From Sphingobium sp. TKS (GTDB lineage Bacteria > Pseudomonadota > Alphaproteobacteria > Sphingomonadales > Sphingomonadaceae): a stretch of 64,000 nt of DNA. Below the pieces are notes generated by a model. The model had not been told where the DNA came from and ran no database searches. It saw only the letters and a list, made by a program, of their open reading frames with translations. Shown here piece by piece: positions 1 through 11,535 of the stretch. Location of the stretch: contig NZ_CP005083.1 in NCBI RefSeq assembly GCF_001563265.1, forward strand, positions 3,041,001 to 3,105,000. Reading direction: 5' to 3'. How positions within the stretch are numbered: position 1 is the stretch's first letter; the number at the start of each line of letters is the position of its first letter. Both the position numbers and the translations under genes were made by a program.

Positions 1-153
1 CGGGTACCCTTCGGCACCGAAGCCGGAGGCGAACCGCTGTCAGATCATTTCGGCTATGTCATCCGCTACCGTACGCCGGTCCGCCGCTTGCATGAACCAG
101 TCCACTTCGCCAATCGCGATCCCTTGCCCACCCGCCTGGGAGACATGCATTGA
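1..153 (+). CDS. Endonuclease/exonuclease/phosphatase family protein, C-terminal fragment
   Basis: The window opens inside this gene; only the last 50 codons are present, ending in TGA at 151-153. The visible tail contains P-L-S-D-H-F-G-Y, which matches the conserved C-terminal 'SDH' motif of the DNase I-like endo/exonuclease/phosphatase fold (sphingomyelinase- and ExoIII-like enzymes), where the His is catalytic. The stop overlaps the ATG of the next gene (TGATG), so the two are probably co-transcribed and translationally coupled. The substrate (nucleic acid, sphingomyelin or phosphoinositide-like lipid) cannot be judged from this fragment. Confidence 0.6.
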   Translation, partial: RVPFGTEAGGEPLSDHFGYVIRYRTPVRRLHEPVHFANRDPLPTRLGDMH

Positions 154-1004
154 TGTACCGCAGCCCCCTGGGACGCTTGTCCGCCGCACTGCTGGCGGCA
201 GTCATGATCCCCGCCATCGGCGGCATGGCAGGCGCGCAGCCATCCGACGCCCCGTCGCCCGCTCCGTCCCCGGTGACATTCCGCATGACCGCCCCCGAAG
301 CCAATCAGGGCGCGGCGTCCGACGGCAGGTTCATCTATGCCATCGACAATGACCGGATCGGCAAATATCGCATCGCCACCGGCGAGCGCGTCGCCCAATG
401 GCAGGGGGAACGGCGGCTTTTCCCGCATATGAACAGTTGCACCGTGGTGGATCGCGAATTGGTTTGCGCCGCGTCCAACTATCCGGCGGTGCCGCAGACC
501 AGCGCGGTCGAATTTTTCGACACCGCCACGCTGCGCCATGTCCGCACGGTCAGCCTGGGTTTCGGCCCCGGATCGCTGACGGCGCTGGACCGGCATGACG
601 GCAAATGGTGGGCGATCTTCGCCAATTATGCGGGCAAGGGCGGCGAGCCGGGCCGGGACACGCGCTATACCTTGCTGGTCCGCATGGACGACCGATTCCG
701 GCAGGAGGCCGCCTGGACCTTTCCGCCGGAAGTGCTGGCCCGCTTCACCCCCTATAGCTGCTCGGGCGCCAGTTGGAGTGCGGACGGTCGGCTTTACGTG
801 ACCGGCCATGACCGGCCGGAACTTTACGAACTTGCCTTCCCGGAAGCGGGCTCCACGCTGGAGCTGCGCCGCACCATCGGCATCGCAACGCCCGGACAGG
901 CGATCGACTGGGATCCTGTGCAGCCGCGCCGCCTCTGGTCGATCGACCGGGCGAAGAACATGGTCGTGGCCAGCGAGATCGCTCCCGCCCCGGCGGAACG
1001 ATAG
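153..1004 (+). CDS. Secreted beta-propeller-like protein of unknown function
   Basis: A protein of 283 residues with a clear Sec signal peptide: a basic N-terminus, a hydrophobic stretch at about residues 10-28 and an Ala-X-Ala-type site before Gln-Pro-Ser. The mature part carries short repeated strand motifs such as S-D-G-R-F-I-Y-A-I-D-N-D and S-A-D-G-R-L-Y-V-T-G-H-D, separated by aromatic-rich segments. This is the look of a small WD40/YVTN-like beta-propeller. The ATG at 153 overlaps the upstream stop; an in-frame TTG lies one codon earlier. It is probably periplasmic and may work with the upstream phosphatase-fold enzyme. No catalytic motif is recognised and the function is unknown. Confidence 0.7.
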   Translation: MYRSPLGRLSAALLAAVMIPAIGGMAGAQPSDAPSPAPSPVTFRMTAPEANQGAASDGRFIYAIDNDRIGKYRIATGERVAQWQGERRLFPHMNSCTVVDRELVCAASNYPAVPQTSAVEFFDTATLRHVRTVSLGFGPGSLTALDRHDGKWWAIFANYAGKGGEPGRDTRYTLLVRMDDRFRQEAAWTFPPEVLARFTPYSCSGASWSADGRLYVTGHDRPELYELAFPEAGSTLELRRTIGIATPGQAIDWDPVQPRRLWSIDRAKNMVVASEIAPAPAER

Positions 1005-1104
1005 CCGCAATCGATGCATGCCGGAGAAGCGCATCTGCGGCTCCGAGCCTGTTGATCATCCGGGACTTCTCCTACACTCTGATGCTGCCGGAAGCAGGAG
1101 ACAG

Positions 1105-1479
1105 ATGATGCGCGTGATGGTGCTCGTAAAGGCCACCGAAGACAGCGAACGGGGCTTCGCCCCCACGCCCGAGGCGATGGAAGCGATGAAGGCGATGGGC
1201 CAATTCAATGACGAACTGGCCAAGGCCGGCGTCCTGCTCACCGCCGACGGCCTCACGCCCTCCTCCCAAGGCAAGCGCGTCGCGTTCGACGGCGCCGGCC
1301 GCACCGTCATCGACGGGCCTTTCGCGCAGGTCCGCGAACTGGTCGCCGGTTTCTGGCTGTGGGAAGTCAAGGACATGGACGAGGCGGTCGCCTGGGTGAA
1401 GCGCTGCCCCAATCCCATGCCGGGACCGAGCGAGATCGAAATCCGGCCACTATATGATCTGGCCGATTTGCCGACATAG
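1105..1479 (+). CDS. YciI/DGPF-family protein
   Basis: A 124-residue protein with the YCII-related (DGPF) fold: an N-terminal strand M-R-V-M-V-L-V-K-A-T, then the signature D-G-P-F-A-Q-V-R-E-L-V-A-G-F-W near residue 70, and a C-terminal E-I-R-P-L strand. Members are dimeric alpha/beta proteins, and some are fused to ECF sigma factors or act in small-molecule metabolism; most have no assigned reaction. The start is set by an AGGAG at 1096-1100 ahead of tandem ATGs at 1105 and 1108. No sigma factor lies next to it here, so it looks like a stand-alone gene. Confidence 0.85.
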   Translation: MMRVMVLVKATEDSERGFAPTPEAMEAMKAMGQFNDELAKAGVLLTADGLTPSSQGKRVAFDGAGRTVIDGPFAQVRELVAGFWLWEVKDMDEAVAWVKRCPNPMPGPSEIEIRPLYDLADLPT

Positions 1480-1513
1480 GGGGTGGAGACGCCGGGACAA
1501 ACGACAAGGCCAA

Positions 1514-2134
1514 TCAACGCAGGAAAACCGGCTGATCGCCCTCCCGCCAGGCTGCAACGCGGATCATGACGCGGGTGAAGACCTCCGACGCGACATGCCC
1601 CGCCAGCCACGCCTGCAAGCGTGGAAAAGGCTGAGCCGAAAACCAGTCCGGATCGGTCGCCGCAAATTGACGCACAAAGGGAAACAGGGTGACATCCGCC
1701 ATCGTTCGCCTGTCGCCGCATAGCTGATAGTTCCGCTCCAGCCGCGCCTCCAGCTTGTCGAGCCATGCAGCAGCCTCGGCGCGATGGACCAACGGGTCCG
1801 CCCCATGGCGGCTAGCATATTTGTAGCGGTCCAGATGATGTTTGAACGGCCCGTCATTGGCGGCGATCAATTCGGGATCGTCGCCCGCCAGCCAGGCTTC
1901 GGGATCATTGCACGCCAGCACCCAGCGCATGATGTCCAGACTCTCATCCAATACCCGCCCATCGGGCAAGGCCAACACCGGCACCGTGCCCTTGGGTGAC
2001 AAAGCGAGCATCTGCGCGGGCTTGTCACGCAGCACCACTTCGCGCAGTTCCACGGGCTGGCCGCTTGCCAGCAAAGCCATGCGCGCCCGCATCGCATAGG
2101 GACAGCGGCGGAAACTGTAGAGGATGGCGGTCAT
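1514..2134 (-). CDS. Glutathione S-transferase family protein
   Basis: A 206-residue cytosolic GST. The N-terminal thioredoxin-like domain begins T-A-I-L-Y-S-F-R-R-C-P-Y-A-M-R-A-R, placing a Cys-Pro-Tyr motif at the usual glutathione-activating position (omega-like or glutaredoxin-like GST). It is followed by the cis-proline segment G-T-V-P-V-L about residue 50. The C-terminal half is helical, as in the family, and ends with a typical P-R-L-Q-A-W-L segment. The chosen ATG at 2134 begins the first beta strand; longer in-frame upstream reading adds no conserved sequence. The substrate is unknown. It converges with the YciI-type gene across a 34-nt gap. Confidence 0.8.
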   Translation of the reverse strand: MTAILYSFRRCPYAMRARMALLASGQPVELREVVLRDKPAQMLALSPKGTVPVLALPDGRVLDESLDIMRWVLACNDPEAWLAGDDPELIAANDGPFKHHLDRYKYASRHGADPLVHRAEAAAWLDKLEARLERNYQLCGDRRTMADVTLFPFVRQFAATDPDWFSAQPFPRLQAWLAGHVASEVFTRVMIRVAAWREGDQPVFLR

Positions 2135-2249
2135 AGCTCGTCCAGCAATCAATCCCTGCCGCTTATCCCAATTCGCCGCTCGATCAAGCCATTGCGATCG
2201 CCGCAACCCACGCGTTGTTCCAGCGCAGAGGAACAGATAGACATCGGCT

Positions 2250-5200
2250 ATGAGTTTGCTTTCGGCGGCCCTTCTCGCGCTTGCGATCGTCCTGCTGCTG
2301 TTCGGGATCGCCACCATCGTGGAAAGGCGCGGCGGCCTTGCCTTCGGCCGTTACGATGTGCGCCACGGCGCCTATGCGCTGGCGCTGGGCGTCTATTGTT
2401 CGAGCTGGACCTTCTATGGCGCGGTCGGAAGCGCCGTGCGCGACGGTTGGCACTATCTGCCCATCTATCTCGCGCCCATCTGCCTGCTGATCGCCGCCCC
2501 GCGATTCCTGCGCAAGCTCGCTGAGGCGGTCGCGGAGGAGCAGGCAACGACCGTTTCCGACTTCATCGCCGCCCGCTTTGGCCATGATGTGGTCGTGGCC
2601 CGCCTCGTCACGGTCATCGCATTGCTGGGAACCGTTCCCTATGTCGCCCTGCAATTCCGCTCCATCGGCGGTGCGATCTCGATCGTGACGGGCCGTCCCG
2701 TCGCCACGCTGGCCATGTTGACCGCCGCCTGGCTGCTTTCCCTGTTCGCCATGCTCTTCGGCGCCCGCCGGTTCGAACTGGCCGGGCGCAGCGAGGGTCT
2801 CGTCTATGCCATCGGCATCGAATCCCTGCTCAAGATCATCGCGCTGACGACCGTGGCGATCCTGGCCCTCTTCCTGCTGGGCCAGGCGGACGCCACGGGT
2901 CTGGCGCGGGGCGTCGCCATCTTGTCCGCCAATTTCCGGCCGGAGAGGCTGTCGATCGAGGTCGGAATCATCTTCCTCATCTCGGTCATGGCGATCATCG
3001 TCCTGCCGCGGCAATTCTACATGGGGCTGGTCGAGGCCCGCGAGCCGGGCGATCTGGTGGGCGCCCGCTGGGGACTCGCGGCCTATCTCGGCGCGATGGC
3101 TCTGATGGTGCTGCCCATCGCGCTGGCTGGCGCAAGCCTGCTGCACGGCGCCCAGCCCGATCTCTACATGCTCCAACTGCCCGAAATGAACGGACAGGGC
3201 ATTGTGCTTGCCCTCGCCCTGCTGGGCGGGATCGCGGCGGCCGCATCAATGGTCGTTGTCGATTCGACCGCACTGGCGACGATGGTCTCGAACGACCTCC
3301 TCTTTCCCACATTGCTGGCACGCGAGAGCGGGGCGGAGGCTGGTGCGGGGACGCTCGGCCGGCGCATGCTGCTCGTGCGGCGCTTTTCGATCGTCGCCAT
3401 CATCGCGGCGGCGCTCGCCTGGGCGCTGCTGGTTTCGGCCGAACAATCGCTCGCCTCGATCGGTCTCGTCGCCTTCGCCGCCATGGCGCAGTTCACCCCG
3501 CACCTGATCCTTGCCACCTACGCGCCGGGCCGCGACGCCCTCGCGGCGCGAGCGAGCCTCGCCGTCGGGCTGGTCATCTGGTTCTACACCCTCGCCCTGC
3601 CGCCCATCCTGCCGTCCGCCTGGCTGGCCGCGCTTGCGGGAAGCGCGTTCGATCCGCTGCGCCTGTTCGGCATCGGAGCCGCCTCCCCGCTGGTGCACGG
3701 CGTCGCATGGAGCCTTGGCGCCAACCTTCTCGTCTTCGCCCTCGTCGCGGCGCGCAAGGTGAAGGCGCCCGTCCTTCCCCGCCTCGGCAGCCAACGCCCG
3801 ATCACCGATCTTGCCGAACTCGCGCAGCTCACCGCCAGCTTCGTCGGTGACGAAGAGGCGGCCCGCGAATTTCCGGCAGCGGCACGCGGCACGCCCATCG
3901 ACAGGCGGTCGGCGCAACGCGCCCGCGAGTTGATCGCGCGCGTCGTTGGCGCCTCATCGGCCCGCGCCCTGGTCGCCTCAGCGCTGGCCGGGGGACAGAT
4001 GAGCCTCTCCGACGTCACCCGGCTGCTTGGCGAAAGAGGGCAATCGCTGCGCTTCTCCCGCGAGCTGCTGGCCGCGACCTTCGAGCATATCGACGCCGGC
4101 ATCAGCGTCGTCGATGCCGACATGAACCTGGTCGCCTGGAACAGCCAATATCTCGACCTGTTCGACTTTCCTCCCGGCTTCCTGCGGGTGGGCGCCCCGA
4201 TCGCGGAAATTATCCGCTATAATGGCCGGCTGGGCGATTTCGGGGGTGAGGATATCGAATTCCACGTCAAGAAACGTCTGCGCCATATGCGCCGGGGTCT
4301 GCCGCACAGTTTCGAGAGGCGGCGCAAGGACGGCCGCGTCATCAAGACCATCGGCGGCCCGATGCCGGGCGGCGGCTATGTCACGAGCTTCATCGACATT
4401 ACCGAGGACGCCCGCATTCGCGACGAACTTGGCCGGACCTTGGGAGAGCTGGAGACCCGTGTCGCGGACCGTACCCGGGAACTCAGCGACACCAATGCAC
4501 GGCTTGCCGAGGCGACGAAGGACAAGACCCGTTTCCTCGCCGCCGCGAGCCATGACCTGCTCCAGCCGCTGCACGCAGCGCGATTGTTCGCCGCGGCCCT
4601 GCAACGCGAGGTCGAGGGAACGCCGCATATGCTTGCCCAGCGCATCGACGGCGCGATCGTTGCGGCAGAGGGTCTGCTGCGCGCGCTCCTCGACATCAGC
4701 AAGCTCGATGCCGGTGGCGTGCAACCGAGTCCGGAGCCGATCGATCTCGCCCCCTTTCTCACAAATCTCGCTGAAGGGTTCGCGCCGATGGCGAAGGAAA
4801 AGGGGCTGCGTCTGCTGACCGGCCCGCTTGCCGGTCATCTCGATACAGATCCGGGCCTGCTCCGCTCCGTGTTGCAGAATTTCGTCTCCAACGCCCTGCG
4901 CTACACGCAGCATGGCGGGATATTGCTCGGCGTCAGGCGCAGGGGCGACATGATCCGCATCGACATCGTCGACACCGGAGTCGGCATCGCCGCCGACCAG
5001 ATCGAGGCAATATTCGGGGAATTCACCCGCCTGGGGGCGCTGGACGTCGAAGGATTGGGCCTTGGCCTGGCCCTCGCCCGCCGGATCGTCCGGCTGCTCG
5101 GCGGCAGCATCGAGGTGCATTCCGTTCCGGGAAAAGGCAGCCGGTTCAGCCTGCTCATGCCCGAAGGCACAGGGCGGACCGCGCCGGAACCGGCCCCAGC

Positions 5201-5579
5201 AGTCAAGGCCGCTCTCCCGGAGGCGCGAGACCTTGCCGTGCTTGTGGTCGATGACGATCCGATGATCGTGGCGGCGACGGAGGCGCTGCTGGCCAGCCTA
5301 GGCCACCGTGCCCTGACCGCCGGGGATGGCGAGACCGCCCGAAAGCTCGCGCGTAGAGCGGACGCGGCGCTGGTCGACTTTCAGCTTGGCGGCGACGAGG
5401 ACGGCCTCGCCCTGATCGCGGCGCTGCGGCGTCGACAACCGGCCTTGCCCGCCGCGCTGGTCACGGCGGAAGATGAGGCGAGCCTTGCTGCACGCGCCGC
5501 CATGCTCAATGTCGCCTTCATCTCCAAACCCGCAGCGCCGGAAGCCATTTCGGCCTTCCTCGCGCGCGTCAGTGGTTGA
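2250..5579 (+). CDS. crbS: CrbS/MxtR-like hybrid sensor histidine kinase with sodium:solute symporter domain
   Basis: An unusual 1109-residue kinase. Residues about 1-490 form a polytopic sodium:solute symporter-like (SLC5) domain. A linker at about 515-590 resembles the STAC region that couples such transporters to kinases. A PAS-type domain follows at about 600-720, then a short coiled coil, a HisKA box with A-S-H-D-L-L-Q-P-L (His768), an HATPase with D-T-G-V-G-I near 908, and a C-terminal receiver with phosphoacceptor Asp1043. This matches CrbS (Vibrio) and MxtR (Pseudomonas), which with a LuxR-type regulator control acetyl-CoA synthetase. The next genes, a LuxR-type regulator and acs, support that role strongly. 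The gene overlaps the regulator tail-to-tail by 11 nt. Confidence 0.85.
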   Translation: MSLLSAALLALAIVLLLFGIATIVERRGGLAFGRYDVRHGAYALALGVYCSSWTFYGAVGSAVRDGWHYLPIYLAPICLLIAAPRFLRKLAEAVAEEQATTVSDFIAARFGHDVVVARLVTVIALLGTVPYVALQFRSIGGAISIVTGRPVATLAMLTAAWLLSLFAMLFGARRFELAGRSEGLVYAIGIESLLKIIALTTVAILALFLLGQADATGLARGVAILSANFRPERLSIEVGIIFLISVMAIIVLPRQFYMGLVEAREPGDLVGARWGLAAYLGAMALMVLPIALAGASLLHGAQPDLYMLQLPEMNGQGIVLALALLGGIAAAASMVVVDSTALATMVSNDLLFPTLLARESGAEAGAGTLGRRMLLVRRFSIVAIIAAALAWALLVSAEQSLASIGLVAFAAMAQFTPHLILATYAPGRDALAARASLAVGLVIWFYTLALPPILPSAWLAALAGSAFDPLRLFGIGAASPLVHGVAWSLGANLLVFALVAARKVKAPVLPRLGSQRPITDLAELAQLTASFVGDEEAAREFPAAARGTPIDRRSAQRARELIARVVGASSARALVASALAGGQMSLSDVTRLLGERGQSLRFSRELLAATFEHIDAGISVVDADMNLVAWNSQYLDLFDFPPGFLRVGAPIAEIIRYNGRLGDFGGEDIEFHVKKRLRHMRRGLPHSFERRRKDGRVIKTIGGPMPGGGYVTSFIDITEDARIRDELGRTLGELETRVADRTRELSDTNARLAEATKDKTRFLAAASHDLLQPLHAARLFAAALQREVEGTPHMLAQRIDGAIVAAEGLLRALLDISKLDAGGVQPSPEPIDLAPFLTNLAEGFAPMAKEKGLRLLTGPLAGHLDTDPGLLRSVLQNFVSNALRYTQHGGILLGVRRRGDMIRIDIVDTGVGIAADQIEAIFGEFTRLGALDVEGLGLGLALARRIVRLLGGSIEVHSVPGKGSRFSLLMPEGTGRTAPEPAPAVKAALPEARDLAVLVVDDDPMIVAATEALLASLGHRALTAGDGETARKLARRADAALVDFQLGGDEDGLALIAALRRRQPALPAALVTAEDEASLAARAAMLNVAFISKPAAPEAISAFLARVSG

Positions 5580-6185
5580 GATCGAGTCCCAGCGAACGCG
5601 CAACCAATGCCGCCTGGGTGCGGTTGTTCACATCGAGCTTGCGCATGATCGCCGTCATATGCGCCTTCACGGTCGCCTCGCTCATCATGAGGTCGTGCGC
5701 GATCTGCTTGTTGAGCTTGCCATGCAGCACTTCCAGCAGAACCTTCAACTGCGTCGGCGTCAGGGAGGCGATCTCCTTCTGCACCGCATCTTCGGGCCGT
5801 GGCGGAGCGGGCGGAAGCCTATGGCCGCCCATGGCCCGCGCAATGGCTGTCTCTATCGTGGGCAGGTCGCTGTCCTTCGAGAGGAAGCCGACCGCGCCCA
5901 GCGCCTGGGCTTCCTCCGCCGCCTTCGCCCCATCGGCGCTTGAAACGACGAGGATCGGCACACCGGGCTGTTCGGCATGCAGCAGCGCGATGCCCGAATA
6001 GCCGACCGCGCCCGGCATCTTCAGATCGAGCAGGATGAGGCGCAGGGACGTGGCCTCGCTCGCCGCCCGCACGGCGGCGGCGAGCGTGCCTGCCTCGATG
6101 ATGCTGGCTTGCGGAGCGACCTTCATCACCGCCACCATCAGCGCCTGACGGAAGAGCGGGTGGTCGTCCGCGATGAGAATCGTCT

Positions 6186-6189
<4 letters not shown>
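5569..6189 (-). CDS. crbR: CrbR/ErdR-like LuxR-family response regulator (non-canonical start proposed)
   Basis: A receiver domain plus a NarL/LuxR helix-turn-helix. The HTH starts [10 protein letters not shown] and contains N-K-Q-I-A-H-D-L and V-K-A-H-M-T. The phosphoacceptor lies in L-L-D-L-K-M-P-G (Asp55 in this numbering). A start at the first ATG (6138) would delete the receiver's first strand and the D-D-H-P acidic pocket, yet the reading frame upstream encodes exactly [12 protein letters not shown]. No ATG, GTG or TTG is available there. The best candidate is ATA at 6189, four bases after GGAAGAGG and overlapping the acs stop codon (ATAG); ATT at 6180 is an alternative. The protein probably activates acs with the CrbS-like kinase. 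Confidence 0.8.
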
Positions 6190-8138
<1,949 letters not shown>

Positions 8139-8317
8139 AGTCTCGCACTCCTCTCCTCGATCGCTACCGATCCGTGGACCGCATCCTAAAGGCCGCTGGC
8201 GCATATCGGACCCTAGACGAAGGTCGTAGATCCCCGACCATGGTTCGGCTGTCGCCTTGCCGTGGCATGCGCGATCTTCTCCCTATCCGGACAACGAGCC
8301 GGGCCATGGAGAGGTCG

Positions 8318-9760
8318 ATGCCAAAGCAAATGAGGCCATTGTTGCGCATCCTGCTGGGAGCGACGGCGCTTGCCGCGCCCCAACTGGCTCATGCGCAGAC
8401 CACGAAGGAGGCGGATCTGGCGGCGCGTCTGGAACGGCTGGAGAACGAAGTCACCCAGCTCCGGACCGAACTCGCCGCAGCGCGCAGTCAGCAGGACGAA
8501 ACCGCGGCCACCGCAGCCACCGCCGTCCGCAAGAGCGACGAGACGTCCGCCCAAATGACCCGACTGGCGGACAGCACGCCCAAGCTCGGTTTCCGATCGG
8601 GCAATAGCAATGTCGTCCTGTCCGGCTATGTGAAGCTGCTCGCAAGCAGCGCCCGGTACAGCGGCGGCGACGATCCGAGCAATACGCTCGGCCGCGATCT
8701 CTATCTGCCGCAGTCGGTCCCGGTCTTCAATCCCGCCTCCCCGACTTCACCCACCCGCGTCACTGATTTCTCCGCAAAGCAGACGCGCTTCTGGGTGGAC
8801 GCCACGACCAAGCTCGGCAAGCATGCGCTCAAGGCCTATATCGAGTTCGATTTCCAGGCCGCGCCCGGCACCCCACAGGCGCTGGGCCAGGGCACGCAGC
8901 GCACGACCAACGCCTATGATCTGGCGATGCGCCGCGCCCTCATCCAGTTCGATCGCTGGACCTTCGGCCAGGACTTCACCAATTTCTCGAACCCGGCGGT
9001 TTTCCCGGAGAGCACGGATTATGTCGGCGGCGTCGACGGCCTGATCTTCGTGCGCCAGCCGATGGTGCGCTACAGCATGCCGCTCAGCCACGGCCTGACC
9101 CTTCATCTGGCCGCCGAAAATCCGGAAACCGCTTCCGCCACCGCCGGCGCGCCCGCCCTCATCGAAAATGGCGAGGATCATGCGCCCGACATGACCGGCC
9201 GCCTCGAATATGCGGGTGGGTTCGGCTTCCTCGACCTTGCAGTGCTGGGGCGCCAATTGCGCGTCGACAATGCGAAGACGGGCGCTGCCCATATCGTCGA
9301 CTCCCGGCTTGGATGGGGCATCAGCACCTCCGGCAAGATATTCCTGGACGCCAAACATGGCAGCGACATCCGATTCCAGGCGACCTATGGCGAAGGGATC
9401 GGGCGCTATCTCGGTCTGAACTTCGGGCCTGACGCGGTTCTCCAGACCAACGGGCAGCTCGCCGGCGTCCGCAACCTCGCGCTGTTCGGCGCGGGGCGAT
9501 ATGCCCTGAACGACCAGTGGCGCGTGAATCTGATCGCAAGCTACCAGCGCATCTTCTACGCCGATACCCTCAATCCAGCGACGACTGCGGGTATAGCGAT
9601 GTTCAATCGTCAGGCATGGAGTGTCGCGGGCAACCTCTTCTATTCCCCGGTGAAGAATGTCGACCTCGGCATCGAGTACCGACATGGCGAGCGCCGGCTC
9701 GTCAACGATCTCAACGGCCACGTCGATCGCTTCGACGTCGCGGCGAAGTATAATTTCTAA
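8318..9760 (+). CDS. DcaP-like trimeric outer-membrane porin
   Basis: About 480 residues: a signal peptide (L-L-R-I-L-L-G-A-T-A-L-A-A-P-Q-L-A-H-A), then a heptad-rich coiled coil (L-A-A-R-L-E-R-L-E-N-E-V-T-Q-L) and a long beta-barrel region of alternating strands ending in phenylalanine (K-Y-N-F), the outer-membrane assembly signal. A coiled-coil N-terminus plus a 16-strand barrel is the DcaP architecture, known for uptake of negatively charged small acids. The ATG at 8318 follows GGAGAGG closely; ATG at 8330 is a second option. Its position opposite acs and 14 nt before an MFS permease suggests it brings organic acids across the outer membrane. Confidence 0.8.
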   Translation: MPKQMRPLLRILLGATALAAPQLAHAQTTKEADLAARLERLENEVTQLRTELAAARSQQDETAATAATAVRKSDETSAQMTRLADSTPKLGFRSGNSNVVLSGYVKLLASSARYSGGDDPSNTLGRDLYLPQSVPVFNPASPTSPTRVTDFSAKQTRFWVDATTKLGKHALKAYIEFDFQAAPGTPQALGQGTQRTTNAYDLAMRRALIQFDRWTFGQDFTNFSNPAVFPESTDYVGGVDGLIFVRQPMVRYSMPLSHGLTLHLAAENPETASATAGAPALIENGEDHAPDMTGRLEYAGGFGFLDLAVLGRQLRVDNAKTGAAHIVDSRLGWGISTSGKIFLDAKHGSDIRFQATYGEGIGRYLGLNFGPDAVLQTNGQLAGVRNLALFGAGRYALNDQWRVNLIASYQRIFYADTLNPATTAGIAMFNRQAWSVAGNLFYSPVKNVDLGIEYRHGERRLVNDLNGHVDRFDVAAKYNF

Positions 9761-9774
9761 CAGGAGGGACTGTT

Positions 9775-11523
9775 ATGGCTTCGACATATGACGGACTGCC
9801 AAAGCATCACCAGGCGACGCGAAGCGAGAAGCTCATCATCACCGCCAGCTCGCTCGGCACCGTGTTCGAATGGTATGATTTCTATCTCTACGGCCTTTTG
9901 ACCGCGATCATAGCGGCGCAGTTCCTGACGGGCCTCAACCAGACGACCTCCTTCATCATGGCCCTGCTGATCTTCGCGTCCGGGTTCATCGTCCGCCCCT
10001 TCGGCGCCATCTTCTTCGGCCGCATCGGTGACCTGTTCGGGCGCCGCTACACATTCATCATCACGCTGCTCGTCATGGGTCTGTCGACTTTCCTCGTGGG
10101 TTGCCTTCCCACCTACAAGTCGGTCGGCGTCGCCGCGCCGATCATGCTGGTGGTGCTGCGCATGTTCCAGGGTCTGGCGCTCGGCGGCGAATATGGCGGC
10201 GCGGCGACCTATGTCGCGGAGCATGCGCCCAACAACAGGCGCGGCTTCTACACCAGTTGGATTCAGATCACCGCGACCGCCGGTCTCGCAATGGCGCTGC
10301 TGATCGTCATCACGGTCCGTTCGCCCATCACCGGCGTCGGAGAGGAAGCGTTCAAGGATTGGGGATGGCGCATTCCCTATCTGGTCTCCGGCCTGTTCCT
10401 CATCGTCGGCCTGTGGCTGCGTCTGAAGCTGCATGAATCGCCCGTCTTCCAGAAGATGAAGGCGGAGGGCACCGGCTCCAAGTCACCGATCAAGGAGGCG
10501 TTCGGCCAGTGGAAGAACCTCAAGATCGTGCTCATCGCCTTTTTCGGCGCGATCGCGGGCCAGGCGGTGGTCTGGTATTGCGGCCAGCTCTACGCGATGT
10601 TCTTCCTTGAAAAGATGCTGAAGATCGACGGCCTGACCGCCAACACGCTCATCATCATCGCACTCATGATGGCCGCGCCCTTCTTCCTGTTCTTCGGCTG
10701 GCTGTCCGACCGCATCGGCCGCAAACCCATCATTCTCTCGGGCTGCGCGCTCGCCGCGCTGACGCTGTTCCCGGTCTTCCACGCGCTCACCAATGCCGCC
10801 AACCCCGCGCTCGCCCGGGCGCAGGCCGCCGCCCCGGTGACCGTGACCGCCGACCCGTCGGAATGCTCTTCGCAGTTCGACCCGGTCGGCGCGAACAAGT
10901 TCGACAAGACGAGCTGCGACATCGTCAAGAACGCGCTGGCCAAGGCTGGTGTGAACTACACCAATGTCGTCGCCGCGCCCGGCACCGTCGCGACCGTCGC
11001 GGTCGGTGACAAGCGCTTCACCGCGCCCGATCCGTCCCGGCTTTCGGGCGAAGAGAAAAAAGCGGCCATCGCGGCCTTCTCCGCCCAACTGATCGGCGCG
11101 CCCGCCAGCCCCGCAAAGGCGGCCGAAGGCGACAAGCCAGCCGTCGCCGCCCAGCCCGCGGTCGAGGGTGAACTTGCCCGGGTCGGCTATCCCAGCAAGG
11201 CCAACCCCGCCGAGATCAACAAGCCGCTCGTCGTCGCGCTGCTCTTCTATCTCGTCCTGCTGGTGACGGCGGTTTACGGCCCGATCGCCGCGATGCTGGT
11301 CGAATTGTTCCCCAGCCGCATCCGCTACTCCTCCATGTCGCTGCCCTATCATATCGGCAATGGCTGGCTGGGCGGGCTGCTGCCGGCGATCGGCTTCGCG
11401 ATGGTCGCCGCGACCGGCGACATCTATTACGGCCTCTGGTACCCGGTCATCGTGGCGGCGGGAACCGTCGTCCTGGGCCTGATCTTCCTTCCCGAAACCT
11501 TCCGGCGTAATATCGACGGATAG
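9775..11523 (+). CDS. MFS transporter, metabolite:H+ symporter (MHS) type, with large periplasmic insert
   Basis: A 582-residue major facilitator of the MHS subfamily. It has the usual start (S-S-L-G-T-V-F-E-W-Y-D-F-Y-L-Y) and the loop motif G-D-L-F-G-R-R-Y between membrane segments 2 and 3, repeated as S-D-R-I-G-R-K-P. Between membrane segments 9 and 10 there is an insert of about 145 residues (approximately 336-481), rich in Ala and Pro and holding two cysteines (S-E-C-S-S and T-S-C-D-I). AGGAGG precedes the ATG. Sitting behind the DcaP-like porin and next to acs, it is a good candidate for acetate, propionate or dicarboxylate uptake; the substrate is inference. Confidence 0.85.
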   Translation: MASTYDGLPKHHQATRSEKLIITASSLGTVFEWYDFYLYGLLTAIIAAQFLTGLNQTTSFIMALLIFASGFIVRPFGAIFFGRIGDLFGRRYTFIITLLVMGLSTFLVGCLPTYKSVGVAAPIMLVVLRMFQGLALGGEYGGAATYVAEHAPNNRRGFYTSWIQITATAGLAMALLIVITVRSPITGVGEEAFKDWGWRIPYLVSGLFLIVGLWLRLKLHESPVFQKMKAEGTGSKSPIKEAFGQWKNLKIVLIAFFGAIAGQAVVWYCGQLYAMFFLEKMLKIDGLTANTLIIIALMMAAPFFLFFGWLSDRIGRKPIILSGCALAALTLFPVFHALTNAANPALARAQAAAPVTVTADPSECSSQFDPVGANKFDKTSCDIVKNALAKAGVNYTNVVAAPGTVATVAVGDKRFTAPDPSRLSGEEKKAAIAAFSAQLIGAPASPAKAAEGDKPAVAAQPAVEGELARVGYPSKANPAEINKPLVVALLFYLVLLVTAVYGPIAAMLVELFPSRIRYSSMSLPYHIGNGWLGGLLPAIGFAMVAATGDIYYGLWYPVIVAAGTVVLGLIFLPETFRRNIDG

Positions 11524-11535
11524 CGGAACCCCCGG

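Noticed and set aside
8229..8260. Imperfect palindrome CCGACCATGGTTCGG in the acs-porin intergenic region
   Set aside because: Arms do not match symmetrically; not strong enough to call an operator for the regulator.
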